Positions 51,675 through 63,000 of a stretch of 64,000 nucleotides of DNA are shown piece after piece; the stretch's first letter is position 1; the number at the start of each line of letters is the position of its first letter. The position numbers and the translations under genes are program-made. The DNA is from JAUSFM01 sp964343705 (GTDB lineage: Archaea > Nanobdellota > Nanobdellia > Woesearchaeales > UBA12501). The notes under the pieces were generated by a model. That model saw nothing but the letters and a program-made list of their open reading frames with translations, was not told where the DNA came from and did no database searches. The stretch is from positions 1 through 64,000 of the forward strand of contig CAYFJX010000008.1 in NCBI GenBank assembly GCA_964343705.1. The letters run 5' to 3'.

Positions 51675-54161
51675 TCATTGTTTTGACCATAGTTCAATTG
51701 CCATAAGCAATTCCATATCATCCACTTGATTATTTGACCATTTATCTATAAACATAAGTAGTTCCATATCATCCACTGTACCATCATTGCTTGTATCTGC
51801 TGGAGAGACTTGCTGTTCTGGTGCTGGTTCAGGTTCTGGTGCTGCCTCTAAACAGACACCATTAGCACATCCATTTGCACAGTTTTCAGGCTGGCTGAAA
51901 ATATGATTATCTCCTGCATTACACACATACTCAGTAAGTTGACGTGCAGTAATACACCTGTCTGTCAAAGTCTGCCGTGAACCTTGGTATACACCAGTAG
52001 TGGTTCCTACTACAAAAGTATCTGGGCCACCGCGAATATTTACATTAGTATTATCACTATCTACACAACCTTGAGGAGCAGGCTCAGGTGTAGGAGTCGG
52101 CGTTGGTGTTGGATCAACAACATGGTCATCTAGCCTTTCTAGTCGATCTCTAAATTCTTCTGGGTCTGGACGTTCAACATCAACTATGACTTCTTGAGCA
52201 GCTTCACGTCGGCATACCCCATCATAACAACCATGCTCACAGGGTATACGAACATCAACAGTGTCTCCGTCCTTACATGCAGCTTCAATAAGATCAGAAC
52301 CATCACAAGCATCAGGGATGACAAGGTCACCTTTGGTTACTGTTCCTTTCTGATGTATAGTCACTCCATTGTCTGAATCTGAACAGGAATCCAATAGTGC
52401 AAGAGCTGCCCGTGGATCAGGCACATCTGCTTGGATTGGGATTGCTGGATGAGCAACTTCAGGTTGCTGTGGGGTAGGTGGTTCATTAACTGGTGCAACA
52501 TCTTCCCTGAATTTTCGTGGATCAGGTTGTACAACTTGTTGTGGAGGAGGAGGCACCTCAGCTAGCTTTACACATTTTTTGTTTTTACATACATTACTTC
52601 CACATTGATTATCTCGTTCACATGGACCATTTGTTTTTACAGGAGCACGGCAAGTATATCGCTTAGACCTAACCCATTTACCACTCCTATATCCTCGCCT
52701 ACAAACAAGGCCAGTCCTACAAAGTTCGTTCCCTAATGCATTAATACACGGTCCCCTATTACCCACTGGTTTTCTACAGGTTGTTTTTTTAGATCTACCC
52801 CAGTAGTACCTTTTTGTTTTCTTACTTTTGTAATAAGAACGTCGACAAACTAGCTTAGCAGGATCTTGAGAACATTCAGATGTTTGTTTACATGCTTGTT
52901 TTTCTTTTTTACCACCTGCTGCTCCACGAGCAGCTACTTCTGCTGCTGCTCGAGCTGCAGCATCTGCACGTTGTGCAGCTTCAAGTTCTTGTCTTCGCTT
53001 ATCTTGATCTTGCCTCATTGCTTGTGCCATTGCTGCAACACCAGCTCCAGCATTACCCACCCTACTTGCAAGAGCTGCAACAGCTGCAAGAGCAGCTGCG
53101 TTTTCATCAAGTGAAGCAAAAGCTCCTTGGTTTATACTTCCTTTTAGTGGGCCATCAAGCATTGTTTTGTAATGATCAAATTGTCGAATACCCATTTGAC
53201 TGTGTGAGACGCGAACTCCTGGACGTTTTATTGTGCCATCTTCAACTGTCCATTCAAGAATGTCAAATGCATCATAATCAGTTCCATACCTTTTTGTCCC
53301 ATCTGCGTTTCTCTGACCAGTTTCTCTCTTTTTTCGTGCAGTCACAACTACTAGTGCGTTGCCTCCAACAGGATTAAAATGTTCTTTGTTTACAGCAAGA
53401 CGAAGTATGCTTGGTGAGTTTTCATCTTTTATTAACCCACTAAGGCTGTGCCACCACACTGGATTGTTTTGCTCGTCTAAACCAATAATGTATGCACTAT
53501 TACCATCTACACCAAGAGTGTTTTTAGGTGCCATTCCTGTTGTTGAAATAACAAATGTTACTTGGTCCTTGTTTGCTTTAGGTTCTATATTGTATCTAAT
53601 ATATTGGAACATTTTAGATTTGTCTTTTCCAGGACCATCCTGGTTTAGTCCAAATTTAAGATTTGTTTCAAACAGAGTGTCATGCACATCGCCTCTACCA
53701 CCACAGTAAGGGTCTTTCCACCCTTTAGCTAAACAGACACCTTCTCTACAATCACCATCATGTTCGCAATACCTATCATTTCGTGCAAGACTTCTGCATT
53801 TTTTTGTGCTTCCTGCACGGTTTCTTCTACAGGTGAGATCTTTAGCGCATTCAGAAGGAGTGTTACATAATTCATTTCTTTGTTTTAACCGCAAAGCATC
53901 TGCGCCAGGTGCGCTACGTTGCACAGGTCGTTGTTGTGCTGCCATTTGTGCTCCAACCTGGAAACCTGCCTGTGCCCCTGCACTTATTCCAGGCGTACCA
54001 ACACCTACTCCTGGTGCACGAACTTGCTGACCAGTAATAGCAGTGTTTATTTCCTCGCCCCACACCTGATACAGTGCAAGCAGACCTACAAGTACAATTA
54101 CAAGAACCATGTACCTATCTAGTTTAGGCTTCGCTTTTTTTTGTGATCTCTTTTTTGCCAT
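51675..54161 (-). CDS. Membrane-anchored Cys-rich protein with dockerin-like C-terminus
   Basis: An 828-aa protein. A Lys-rich N-terminus (MAKKRSQKKAKPKLDR), a membrane helix (YMVLVIVLVGLLALYQVWG), then AITGQQVRAPG. Cys repeats follow, then a beta-rich domain with FNPVGGNALVVVTARKK, an Ala/Arg helical stretch (AAARAAAEVAARGAAGG) and more Cys repeats. A Pro/Thr linker of TP repeats precedes the end, TSNDGTVDDMELLMFIDKWS plus a second copy of DDMELLMAIELWS. The twin D-x-D-x-D-G...EL helices resemble dockerin. The ATG is 1 nt after the upstream stop. Confidence 0.8.
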   Translation of the reverse strand: MAKKRSQKKAKPKLDRYMVLVIVLVGLLALYQVWGEEINTAITGQQVRAPGVGVGTPGISAGAQAGFQVGAQMAAQQRPVQRSAPGADALRLKQRNELCNTPSECAKDLTCRRNRAGSTKKCRSLARNDRYCEHDGDCREGVCLAKGWKDPYCGGRGDVHDTLFETNLKFGLNQDGPGKDKSKMFQYIRYNIEPKANKDQVTFVISTTGMAPKNTLGVDGNSAYIIGLDEQNNPVWWHSLSGLIKDENSPSILRLAVNKEHFNPVGGNALVVVTARKKRETGQRNADGTKRYGTDYDAFDILEWTVEDGTIKRPGVRVSHSQMGIRQFDHYKTMLDGPLKGSINQGAFASLDENAAALAAVAALASRVGNAGAGVAAMAQAMRQDQDKRRQELEAAQRADAAARAAAEVAARGAAGGKKEKQACKQTSECSQDPAKLVCRRSYYKSKKTKRYYWGRSKKTTCRKPVGNRGPCINALGNELCRTGLVCRRGYRSGKWVRSKRYTCRAPVKTNGPCERDNQCGSNVCKNKKCVKLAEVPPPPQQVVQPDPRKFREDVAPVNEPPTPQQPEVAHPAIPIQADVPDPRAALALLDSCSDSDNGVTIHQKGTVTKGDLVIPDACDGSDLIEAACKDGDTVDVRIPCEHGCYDGVCRREAAQEVIVDVERPDPEEFRDRLERLDDHVVDPTPTPTPTPEPAPQGCVDSDNTNVNIRGGPDTFVVGTTTGVYQGSRQTLTDRCITARQLTEYVCNAGDNHIFSQPENCANGCANGVCLEAAPEPEPAPEQQVSPADTSNDGTVDDMELLMFIDKWSNNQVDDMELLMAIELWSKQ

Positions 54162-54162
54162 G

Positions 54163-56544
54163 TTACTTTAGTTGTTGTTCTTGTGCGTGTTGTTTTATTT
54201 CGCCAAAGAAGAGTGGCATCCTAGATTTAATGCGAGCAATTTGTTCCTTGTCACTTCCATCAAATAATCCAGGCAAGTGTTTTCGAATAATAGACTCAAT
54301 AACTGCCTCACCAATTTCATCTTTGATGTTATTCTTTGCTAGCCATACACCCAGCTCACGAGAATGAGCAAGACCCATACCAACAAGAACCTCACCAACC
54401 GGATCAACTTTTGTAGTTAAGCCCACTTTGTATTCCATTTGACGAGCCCACGGACCAGCAAGAGGTTCAACTAACTTTGTGATTTCTTTACTGTTTTTCA
54501 TAAGACGAGCAGTCGGCCTACCCCAATAATGGTAACCAGACAAGACAAGCCTGTCAAGTTTTTCATCTGCGTATTTGTTGCTTGCGTCTGTTAGACGATC
54601 TGATAAGAGACCTTGCCGGTTTAATTCTGTACAGATTACACTTGCCACAGCACATTTACCATCAGTACAAGTGGCTTTACATTCAACAGCTGATCTACAT
54701 GACGCACCAATATCTTTTTTTGCAGCACACTTTTTACGGTTACAATAAAGAGTGGATTCACAATCAGCATGCTGAGAACATTTTTGCCCTGCTCTCTTTT
54801 TTGCTGGTGCGGGAGGGGGTGTTCCTTGTTGTTGCTGTTGTTGTGGTGCTGGTTGTGGTTCTGCTTGTTGTCTTTGTTGACAGGTACCATCCTTACACAC
54901 ATGCATTCTGCTTTTACATTGTTTTGTACTATAACATGATTGTCCTTCTTCTGCTTGGGGAGCGCAAGCACCATCAGTACACAAGTTAGAATTACATTGC
55001 CTATGAGTTACACATGGTTTACCCGGACGTTCGCGTCGCTGGCACTTCTTACCTCGATTAGTTTCTTTACAATACAAACTATGTTCGCACTGAGCATCTA
55101 GTTCACATGGCTTATTATTTTTAATTAATTTAAATGATCCTTTTGGCCAGCAGGTTCCAACACCATACATGTTTATTTCAGCGCAGTGATTAGATGAACA
55201 CTGACTATTTTCACTACAAGAATCACCTAATTGACCACGTGAAACAATGCAATCAATTTTCCCTCTTCCAGAACCTTTTGAAAATCCTTCATCACAGTGG
55301 TAACTAACTTGGCGTCCTTGTCGTTGTTCACGAGCAACACCATTACGCCGCGCTGGCTGTCCTCGGGTGACACACGCACCGTCAACACAGACTTTTCCTA
55401 AAGAGGCACAATCAATCCTTTTTGATTCACGCTTTCCATTTTTACATACTCCTTCTGCAAGACCTTCTGGTTCATTTTTTGTAGGTGTGCAGCTATCAGA
55501 AATTGCTCGTGTGTCAGCAAACACATACGATCGAACTTCTGCTTGCTTGTTTGTATTTCCTCTGCCTGCATCTTCGTCTCTACAGTTAGCCTTTTGCTTA
55601 CACTGTCCTAAATAACAGAATCCACTACTGCATTGCGTGTTTCGTACACATGATTTGCCATTGCCAATTTTTGACGCACACACTTGTGCTTTGTCAAGTT
55701 TAAACTGGTTTCTTTTTGCGCCTCCTGAATACAATGGCCACCTACAAATTTGGTTGCCTGTACAATCAGATTCTTCATAACACTTGTCAATACTGTCAAT
55801 GTTTACAGCCGCTGCTTGCACTTCAGGTACTTCTTCAGCAGGAGGTGGTTGTGGAGGAGGTGCTTGAACTTCTGGTTGTTGGGGAGCATGCCGAGGAGCT
55901 GGTTCAGGTTGTGGTTCTGGTACTTCAGCAGCTAGTCCTACGAGTGGAGCGTCTTGACACTCACCATTAACACAGTTACAATCTTCTTCTCCAATACGAA
56001 GATCTCTGTCATCACATGACACATATCCTCGCTTGCCTGATTCAGCAGCAATAACATAATTATCGTCGATACAGTATGATCTGAAGTTTTCTCTTTTACC
56101 ACCATTGTGAGTAAAAATAATATTACCCGGATTGTTTTCATCAAAGACACATCGTTCCCCAACAAGAAGCATATTTAGTTTTGGAGGTGCACCGCCAGGT
56201 TGTGAACCAGTAGAACAAGAATTTCGTTTTGCATTTTCATTAGTGATAGTTTCAGCAATAGTAAACTCGCCTGCTTGCACTGTTGAAACACCCACACAAC
56301 CGCTACCATCACACCTACATTCTATGTCTGCAACAGCTAATCCTGACACAGATGGTTCTTCAACAAGCACAATTTCGTTTGATTCCAGTAAGAAAAGACT
56401 TGCAGCCATTAGTGCGAGTACAGCAACAAAGAATAGGGTTTTGTCTTTGGGTAGAGAGGGCTTTGCCTGTTTAGAATATACTTTATGCCTCTTCCGAGCA
56501 GCCCCCTTTTTTGCGTGCTCTTTTTTTACTTTTTTATCTACCAT
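54163..56544 (-). CDS. Membrane-anchored Cys-rich protein, first gene of operon
   Basis: A 793-aa protein. Basic N-terminus, membrane helix (TLFFVAVLALMAASLFLLES), VSGLAVADIEC motif, many short Cys repeats, and a helical C-terminal domain of about 150 residues starting CTELNRQGLLSDRLTDASNK and including GYHYWGRPTARLMKNS and a final RIKSRMPLFFGEIKQHA. The same C-terminal domain closes the 1119-aa protein upstream. A TATA box (ACTTTATAAATG, about 56573-56584) precedes the gene and should drive the five-gene operon 54163-44052. Confidence 0.8.
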   Translation of the reverse strand: MVDKKVKKEHAKKGAARKRHKVYSKQAKPSLPKDKTLFFVAVLALMAASLFLLESNEIVLVEEPSVSGLAVADIECRCDGSGCVGVSTVQAGEFTIAETITNENAKRNSCSTGSQPGGAPPKLNMLLVGERCVFDENNPGNIIFTHNGGKRENFRSYCIDDNYVIAAESGKRGYVSCDDRDLRIGEEDCNCVNGECQDAPLVGLAAEVPEPQPEPAPRHAPQQPEVQAPPPQPPPAEEVPEVQAAAVNIDSIDKCYEESDCTGNQICRWPLYSGGAKRNQFKLDKAQVCASKIGNGKSCVRNTQCSSGFCYLGQCKQKANCRDEDAGRGNTNKQAEVRSYVFADTRAISDSCTPTKNEPEGLAEGVCKNGKRESKRIDCASLGKVCVDGACVTRGQPARRNGVAREQRQGRQVSYHCDEGFSKGSGRGKIDCIVSRGQLGDSCSENSQCSSNHCAEINMYGVGTCWPKGSFKLIKNNKPCELDAQCEHSLYCKETNRGKKCQRRERPGKPCVTHRQCNSNLCTDGACAPQAEEGQSCYSTKQCKSRMHVCKDGTCQQRQQAEPQPAPQQQQQQGTPPPAPAKKRAGQKCSQHADCESTLYCNRKKCAAKKDIGASCRSAVECKATCTDGKCAVASVICTELNRQGLLSDRLTDASNKYADEKLDRLVLSGYHYWGRPTARLMKNSKEITKLVEPLAGPWARQMEYKVGLTTKVDPVGEVLVGMGLAHSRELGVWLAKNNIKDEIGEAVIESIIRKHLPGLFDGSDKEQIARIKSRMPLFFGEIKQHAQEQQLK

Positions 56545-56592
56545 TCTTTTTTTTATGTGTTGTTTTTTGCTTTTACCATTTATAAAGTTTGT

Positions 56593-59500
56593 TTATTTTT
56601 TGCTTTGTTTTTGCTCCATTGCATATTGTTTTATTTCCCCATAGAATAGTGGCATTCTAGTCTTAATCCGTGCAATTACTTCTTCTTCTGTGCCATCAAA
56701 TAAGCCAGGAAGATAAGTACGTAGGATTGTTTCCATTGCTTCTTCACTAATCTCTGATTTTGCCATGCCGTTTTCTACAAGCCAGACACCAAGTTCGTGT
56801 GAAAAGTCTTCTGCAATACTCAAGACAACTTCACCAACCTGATCTTCTTTTTTGGTGACTCCCATTTGATGTGCTACATAGCGGCCCCAAGCTAGACCAA
56901 CTGGTTTTACAATCTCTGTTATGTCGCTTGATTTTTTCATAAGACGTGCTGTAGGCTTAGCACCATAATGATACCCAATCATATTGTACTTGTCCAGTTT
57001 TTGATCTGCAAAGTCAGCACTAGCTTTATGATGAGAATCAGGCATAAAACCTTGCCTGTTTAGCTCGGTGCAAACCACCTTACATTTTCCATTTTGACAT
57101 CCTTTGGTACATTCAGCACCTTCACTACATGAAGCTCCCGTTGTCTTTTTTGCTGCACATTTTTTATTTGCACAATATAACCCTGCATCACAATCAGTGT
57201 GTGCAGAACATGACTCTCCTGCTTTCTTTTTTGGTGGAACATAACATTTGTTGTTACGACACGTACCTGTTGAACAATCACCTGTTGTAGCACAATAACT
57301 ATTTGGCGGAGCTTTGAAGTTATGACATGTCTTAGGAGCACCTTGTTGAGCTGGTCGACAAGAGTTGTAATTAAAATTCCAATCTTTACATTCATCATCA
57401 GTATTACACTCCCGTGGACCAGGTTTGTCCTCGCAAACTCCTTTGAATTGTCCTTGCACTTTTGTTCGTTTACATTGTTTGTTTCGATCATCACAGTCCG
57501 GACTTTGCACACATTGTGAGTCTTCATGCACATCGAGACAGCTGGTTTCTTCTGTGTAACATACTTGGTTTTCACCACATTGATGACTGTATAAACATTT
57601 TTTAGAACACTTGTTGTTGTTACATTCCATAGGAGATTTGCAATCAGACTTTGCCTCACAATATTCACCTGCTTCCCCTGGAACAGGCCTACAAAGACGA
57701 GATAAAACAGCAGGATCATCTCCATACTGAATTAGATCCATACTACATGTCGCGCGACCATCGCAATCATCGTCTGTCACACATTGAGGTTGACCTCGGA
57801 ATGAATAACACATACTTTCATGACATCCTTCACCTTCATTACAGTCATCATCAGAAGCACAACCCTCATCAAGAACAGGTGTTGTTCCACCTTCTGTACA
57901 CAGTCCAACAGTTGGATTACATGCAAGACCTGCATTTCGGTCACAGAGATCATTGATTACATCACATTCTTCACCTTCTCCAAGTTCACCTGGGCCACCA
58001 ATGAGTCCGAGTGGTTCTCCACCTTGCATTGCTCGTACACCAGGTTCCCCTACAACAATTGTTGCTTGCATACTTTCCATTCCTTCATGAGGAATGCAGT
58101 AGTAAGGGAATGTTCCTGCAGTGTCAAAAGTGTGAGTAAATGTTGCTGATTGTGCCATCCAATCAGCTTGATCAGAACCAGAATCAAAACTACCATCTCG
58201 TGCAGTCACTGTATGTTTTGAGACATCATTATTAGTCCATACTACTGTGTCACCGACGTTAATAGTAAGTTCTTGAGGAGTAAAAGTAAAACTTTCAATA
58301 GCTATTTGATGTGTTTCCGCTTGATTACCTAAAAGCTGTAATTGACCTTGTGCACATACACCACCTGCTTCGAGATTACATACACCACTTGCACAGTTAC
58401 GGTTTTCACTACAATCCCCACCATCTTCAATAGCAACGCAAACACCGCCTTCACAAATATTTGATGCACACCTATCTGATGATGGACATGCTTGACCTGT
58501 TGCAATAAGTTCATCACCTTGCTCTGGTGGTTGATCTGGTGCTGGAGGTGGTTGATCACCAGGAGGTTGATCCCCCGGGGGTGCACCATCTGGAGCTGGT
58601 GGAGCACCGATTGCATTAGGGTCACCAATGCCAATACTTTGTGCACCAAAGATGTTAAACTGGCCAGATTGTAGTGTAAAAATTCCTGAGAATGTGTACC
58701 AGCCTGGTGCAGCGTCAAGAGGAACTCTCACTGTGTAAGTAACTTCTTGTGACGAGGGAGCTTCCCCTATGCCACCTTCCATGTATAGTTTTCTGAAGAG
58801 GTTGTTTTCAACCGGCGCATTGTTTACAACTAATTGTAATCCTTCAGGCACTGTATCAGTAATAACAAGGGATTGTTCTTCACCTTGCTCATGAATAGCT
58901 AGTGTAACAGTAAACTCTCCACCAAGTGGAACAAATGCATTAGACATTCGTCGTGTAACATAACTAGAATCTAGAGGAGGAGGTATTTGAGATGCTGCTG
59001 CCCTACATGATTTTATAAGAATTTGATACGTTCTTCCAACAGCGTCAGTGTAGTCACGTGCACTGCTTACAAGACAAACACCACCATCACATTCTGCGTC
59101 TGTTCTACATTCTGATTCCGCACCAATTTGTAAACAACGCAGATTGTAACATCCTTGTCCTTCTGCACATTGATCATCAGTTCTACATTGTCCGTCTGGA
59201 ACAGGTGGTTGATCTTGTTGTTGTACTTCTGGAGGTTGTTCAGGCTCGCCTGGTTGTGCTGCAACACACACTTTCTCCTGACAGGTTAAACCATCTCCAC
59301 AATCATCAACATACTCGCACGCGCCACCTGCAAGAACAGTATAACAGCGACGGCCAAGACCATTCATTTTATCTACACAGCCTTTGTTAGCATCAGCAAC
59401 AGTGCAGTCTTCGTTTGAATCACACCGCAGAAGATTAGTACAGTCACCATCTTGACAGCCACATTTTATTATGTTTATTTGCGCGTCTTTTCCAGAACAA

Positions 59501-59952
59501 ACATTTTTAATAAGTTTTTTTGACGACGGTACTGTTTGATAATTCATGTCACTACAGCCACTTTTAAGACCTTGAAGATTACCATTGGCAAGCGTCAATG
59601 AAACAATGCCATTTTGCGAGGAACATGCTTGACCTTGTAAAAGAAAACTTCTGAGTGTGCTTGCAGGTTTTTTAGTTACTGTTGCACACGTTGTTTTTTT
59701 GGTTGCTTTTTGTGCTATTTCAAAGGGCCCTGTTTGGCCAAGGAGCATAACCCCACTTGTTTGTGCAGCGTTAGCACTGCATTCCGCATCAGGACGTGCA
59801 ATCACTTGCCCAGTGATCCCTACTGGACTGTATATAACTGAAATTGCTCCGAAAACAACAATAAGAAACGCTGCAATGAGTGCAGGATTATTATATCTGG
59901 ACAGAGTACTCTGAAGTCTACCAACTAATCCCCTTTTTTGTGGTTTTTTCAT
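56593..59952 (-). CDS. Membrane-anchored Cys-rich protein with cupredoxin and beta-sandwich domains
   Basis: A 1119-aa protein. Membrane helix (AALIAAFLIVVFGAISVIYS region), then GITGQVIARPDAEC, Cys repeats, one beta-sandwich module (VTRRMSNAFVPLGGEFTVTL, about residues 325-440), a Pro/Gly linker and Cys repeats. A plastocyanin-like domain follows at about 544-636, with SKHTV and YYCIPHEGM supplying His, Cys, His and Met copper ligands. Further Cys repeats precede the CTELNRQG C-terminal domain shared with the 793-aa protein. Its own TATA box (ACTATATAAAAGG) is about 30 nt upstream. Confidence 0.82.
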   Translation of the reverse strand: MKKPQKRGLVGRLQSTLSRYNNPALIAAFLIVVFGAISVIYSPVGITGQVIARPDAECSANAAQTSGVMLLGQTGPFEIAQKATKKTTCATVTKKPASTLRSFLLQGQACSSQNGIVSLTLANGNLQGLKSGCSDMNYQTVPSSKKLIKNVCSGKDAQINIIKCGCQDGDCTNLLRCDSNEDCTVADANKGCVDKMNGLGRRCYTVLAGGACEYVDDCGDGLTCQEKVCVAAQPGEPEQPPEVQQQDQPPVPDGQCRTDDQCAEGQGCYNLRCLQIGAESECRTDAECDGGVCLVSSARDYTDAVGRTYQILIKSCRAAASQIPPPLDSSYVTRRMSNAFVPLGGEFTVTLAIHEQGEEQSLVITDTVPEGLQLVVNNAPVENNLFRKLYMEGGIGEAPSSQEVTYTVRVPLDAAPGWYTFSGIFTLQSGQFNIFGAQSIGIGDPNAIGAPPAPDGAPPGDQPPGDQPPPAPDQPPEQGDELIATGQACPSSDRCASNICEGGVCVAIEDGGDCSENRNCASGVCNLEAGGVCAQGQLQLLGNQAETHQIAIESFTFTPQELTINVGDTVVWTNNDVSKHTVTARDGSFDSGSDQADWMAQSATFTHTFDTAGTFPYYCIPHEGMESMQATIVVGEPGVRAMQGGEPLGLIGGPGELGEGEECDVINDLCDRNAGLACNPTVGLCTEGGTTPVLDEGCASDDDCNEGEGCHESMCYSFRGQPQCVTDDDCDGRATCSMDLIQYGDDPAVLSRLCRPVPGEAGEYCEAKSDCKSPMECNNNKCSKKCLYSHQCGENQVCYTEETSCLDVHEDSQCVQSPDCDDRNKQCKRTKVQGQFKGVCEDKPGPRECNTDDECKDWNFNYNSCRPAQQGAPKTCHNFKAPPNSYCATTGDCSTGTCRNNKCYVPPKKKAGESCSAHTDCDAGLYCANKKCAAKKTTGASCSEGAECTKGCQNGKCKVVCTELNRQGFMPDSHHKASADFADQKLDKYNMIGYHYGAKPTARLMKKSSDITEIVKPVGLAWGRYVAHQMGVTKKEDQVGEVVLSIAEDFSHELGVWLVENGMAKSEISEEAMETILRTYLPGLFDGTEEEVIARIKTRMPLFYGEIKQYAMEQKQSKK

Positions 59953-60031
59953 TATCCCGTTTAAAAATAGAGCTATTTCCTTTTATATAGTTTGTGTTTT
60001 GGTGAATAGAAAGTGAAAAGAAGAGCCTAAT

Positions 60032-63000
60032 TTAAATGAAAGCATGCCATGGATACTCTTTCACACAATAACTATTTACGCAGACAAGATCACCATTACA
60101 TTCTCCAGCTGAACATGGCATGTTAAAACCATTACGTTCAAGATCCCCTTCTCCAGTACCATCTATGCATTGGTTGTAGATACATTTACCCTTTACACAC
60201 TCTTTATCATTACTACAAAACATACCAATACCTGCAAGACAGCGCATTCCTGCTTGATCACTTGCTTGACAAGTGTACCCCATCTCACATTGTTTATTTA
60301 TGAAACAGTAATCAGTTGCCCCCCCTGCATTCTGCCTATAGCTTATCTCTTCACTTACAGCGTCAGCATAGGCACCACTTGAGTCAGTGTTAAGCTGGAT
60401 AGTTACATCCCTCACATTAAAGCCCATGGTTGAAATTCGTTCTATGGTGAATGCGTCATGAGTATTTCCCCAATTACCAGTTGAATCGCTTCCCGCAAGA
60501 ATTTTTACTGTGTTGGTTTCTCCTGATCGAAGGCGTTCACGAGGAATAACAACATGTACTGCACGTTCTTGCCCGTCTTTTAGAACAGGGTCATTTCCTT
60601 GCACATAAATTTGTTTGTTCATACGATATACATAGTCAGAATCTTCAGCAGGATTTTTTACAAAGTAAGTTACAAATTGTCCTGCCCTGTATGCAAGGCT
60701 GTTACTACTAACTAAACCTTTTGTAGCAACATTAAAGACCAATTGATCAGACCCTTCATTGATATACGGATCAAAAGTAATAATTGCTTCTTTCACCCCA
60801 TTAGGTCCAAATTCAATTGCATCATTTACCAGTACTGGCTGGCCTAGTGTTTCTTGAAGTTCTCTTCGTGCTTCAGCTTCAGCTTCAGCAGCAGCTTGCC
60901 GTTGTCGTTCTTCAGCAGCTGCACGCTCGGCTTCAGCTTGCCCTTGCATTTCAGCAAATCCTTCTTCACTAAAAATACATGCCTTGCTTGCAGGATTACA
61001 GGTTAAGCCAGGTTTACATCGCGCATAGCCTTCACCACATGGGTGACCAAAGTCTCCTGAAGGTGTTCCTTCACAAATGCCTTCCCCTGGACCTTCTTTT
61101 TTACATATGCCACTGTCACAATCATTGTGATAGTTACATGCACCACCTATTGGACTTACACACCTGTTAAATCCTGGGCCTAATTTTTTACATATACCTG
61201 TTGCACATTGCTCGTTTCCTCGACAATCACTACCAAACTGCATTGTTTGACATGATCCTTGCCAGCAGAAGTTTGATTGACATTGTGCAAAGCTTTGACA
61301 TGCTTCACCTTCTGATTTCCCTGAACAAGCACCATTGTCACATTTTTTAGTCATACACATGTCATCTGCAATGTTCATAAACTGGTTTTTAGGTGTGTTC
61401 ATGTGTGCTTTTTGCTCGTCAGTTGGCATGAAACATTCCATCCCAGCAGGTCTTAATTCACATTCTTCAGATTTACTGTTACAATAACCAAGAACACATT
61501 GTTCATCTATTGCACACCGTCGTCCAAGTTGTTGTGGCTTACATGTTTTATCAGGACTCACACCTGTGAAGTCTCCGTTTTCATCAAATAAGTTGTCACC
61601 AGCGCATTTACCACTGAAACATTCTTTTGCTGTGGAACATGCTTCGCCATTTGGCTTGCCACCACATGCTCCGTCAATACATTGATTTGAATCGCATTGT
61701 TCATTAGTGTCACAAGGGAAGGTTACAGGTCGTAAACGACATTGGGATTTACAATACCCTGTAAGACATTGCTCGTGACGGTCACATGCTTTTCCTTTTG
61801 CAACCATTTCACACTTTTGCGTTTTTCGATTACACATCCCTTGAATATGCCCTTTACAATCCCTACTTGTTTTACATGCAATGTCTGGTAGGTCTGGTCG
61901 TTGTGCAGGTGGAGCTGGCAAGCCAGCAATAGTAAGTTTGTAATCTCCTGCAATATCAGTTTGCCCGCTTTGCAGTGTTCGTTTTCCAATAAAGATGTAG
62001 TCTCCACCAATAACATCTTGAGGGATTTCGACTTCATACGTAAACTTTGTTGACTCAACAGTGCCTGTTAAACCGTCGACAATTGCTTTTCTGTAATTGT
62101 TTGCTGGAGCACGCTTACCATCTTTTAATAATTCTAATCCAGTTGGCACTTGCTCATTAATAATAAGAGAGGGTTCTTGCCCAACTTCCTGGAAATGTAA
62201 CGTAACAGTAACTTTGCTTCCAGGTGCAGGTGTTTTAGTGTTAAAAGTTCGTGAAAGGAGTGACTTTCCAGGTGGTGCTTGAGCTGCTTGGCCCACAACT
62301 GGTTCTTTTACAGGTTCCTTAGCTGGTGGAGGTGAAGGAGCTACTGCAACAAGAGGAGCTTCACCACTTGTACAAATATTATTAATACAGTTTAATTCAC
62401 CAACGCAATCATCAAGAAAATGACAAGCAGCACCTTCTTGGAGATAACATCTTTTGCCAAGGCCATTTCCTTTGTCTACACATTCACTTTGCGCATTTTG
62501 TACTCTGCAATCTTCTGTTGCAGCGCACTGCTTTAAGTTTTTACAGTCGCCATTGTCACAATCACATCCAATAATGTTTAGTTTGACGTCTTTATTATCA
62601 TTATAACAAAAAGATTTTACCAGCTTAGCTGATGTTGCAGCTTCAGCATATCCTGCTGCTGTACACCCACTTTTGAATCGTTTCTTTGTGCCTCCCTCAA
62701 GTGTGAGTGTAAGAATTCCTGCAGCATCTTCACACAGTTCACCAAGTAACAAAAAACTTTTTACTGACGCGGCAGGGTAATTTTCTTGTTGACCACAACT
62801 GTTTTGCTTACTCATTTTACCAGCAACAGCATACGGTCCCGCTTGGCCAAGAAGCATAACACCGGTTGCAGTTCCACCTACAGCAGTACATTCTCCTGCA
62901 GGTCGTGCAATGGCTTTACCTGTAATACCAATAGGACCATACATCAAAGAAAACAAGCCAACTCCAATAATAAAAACAGCAGCAATTACAGCAAGATTGT

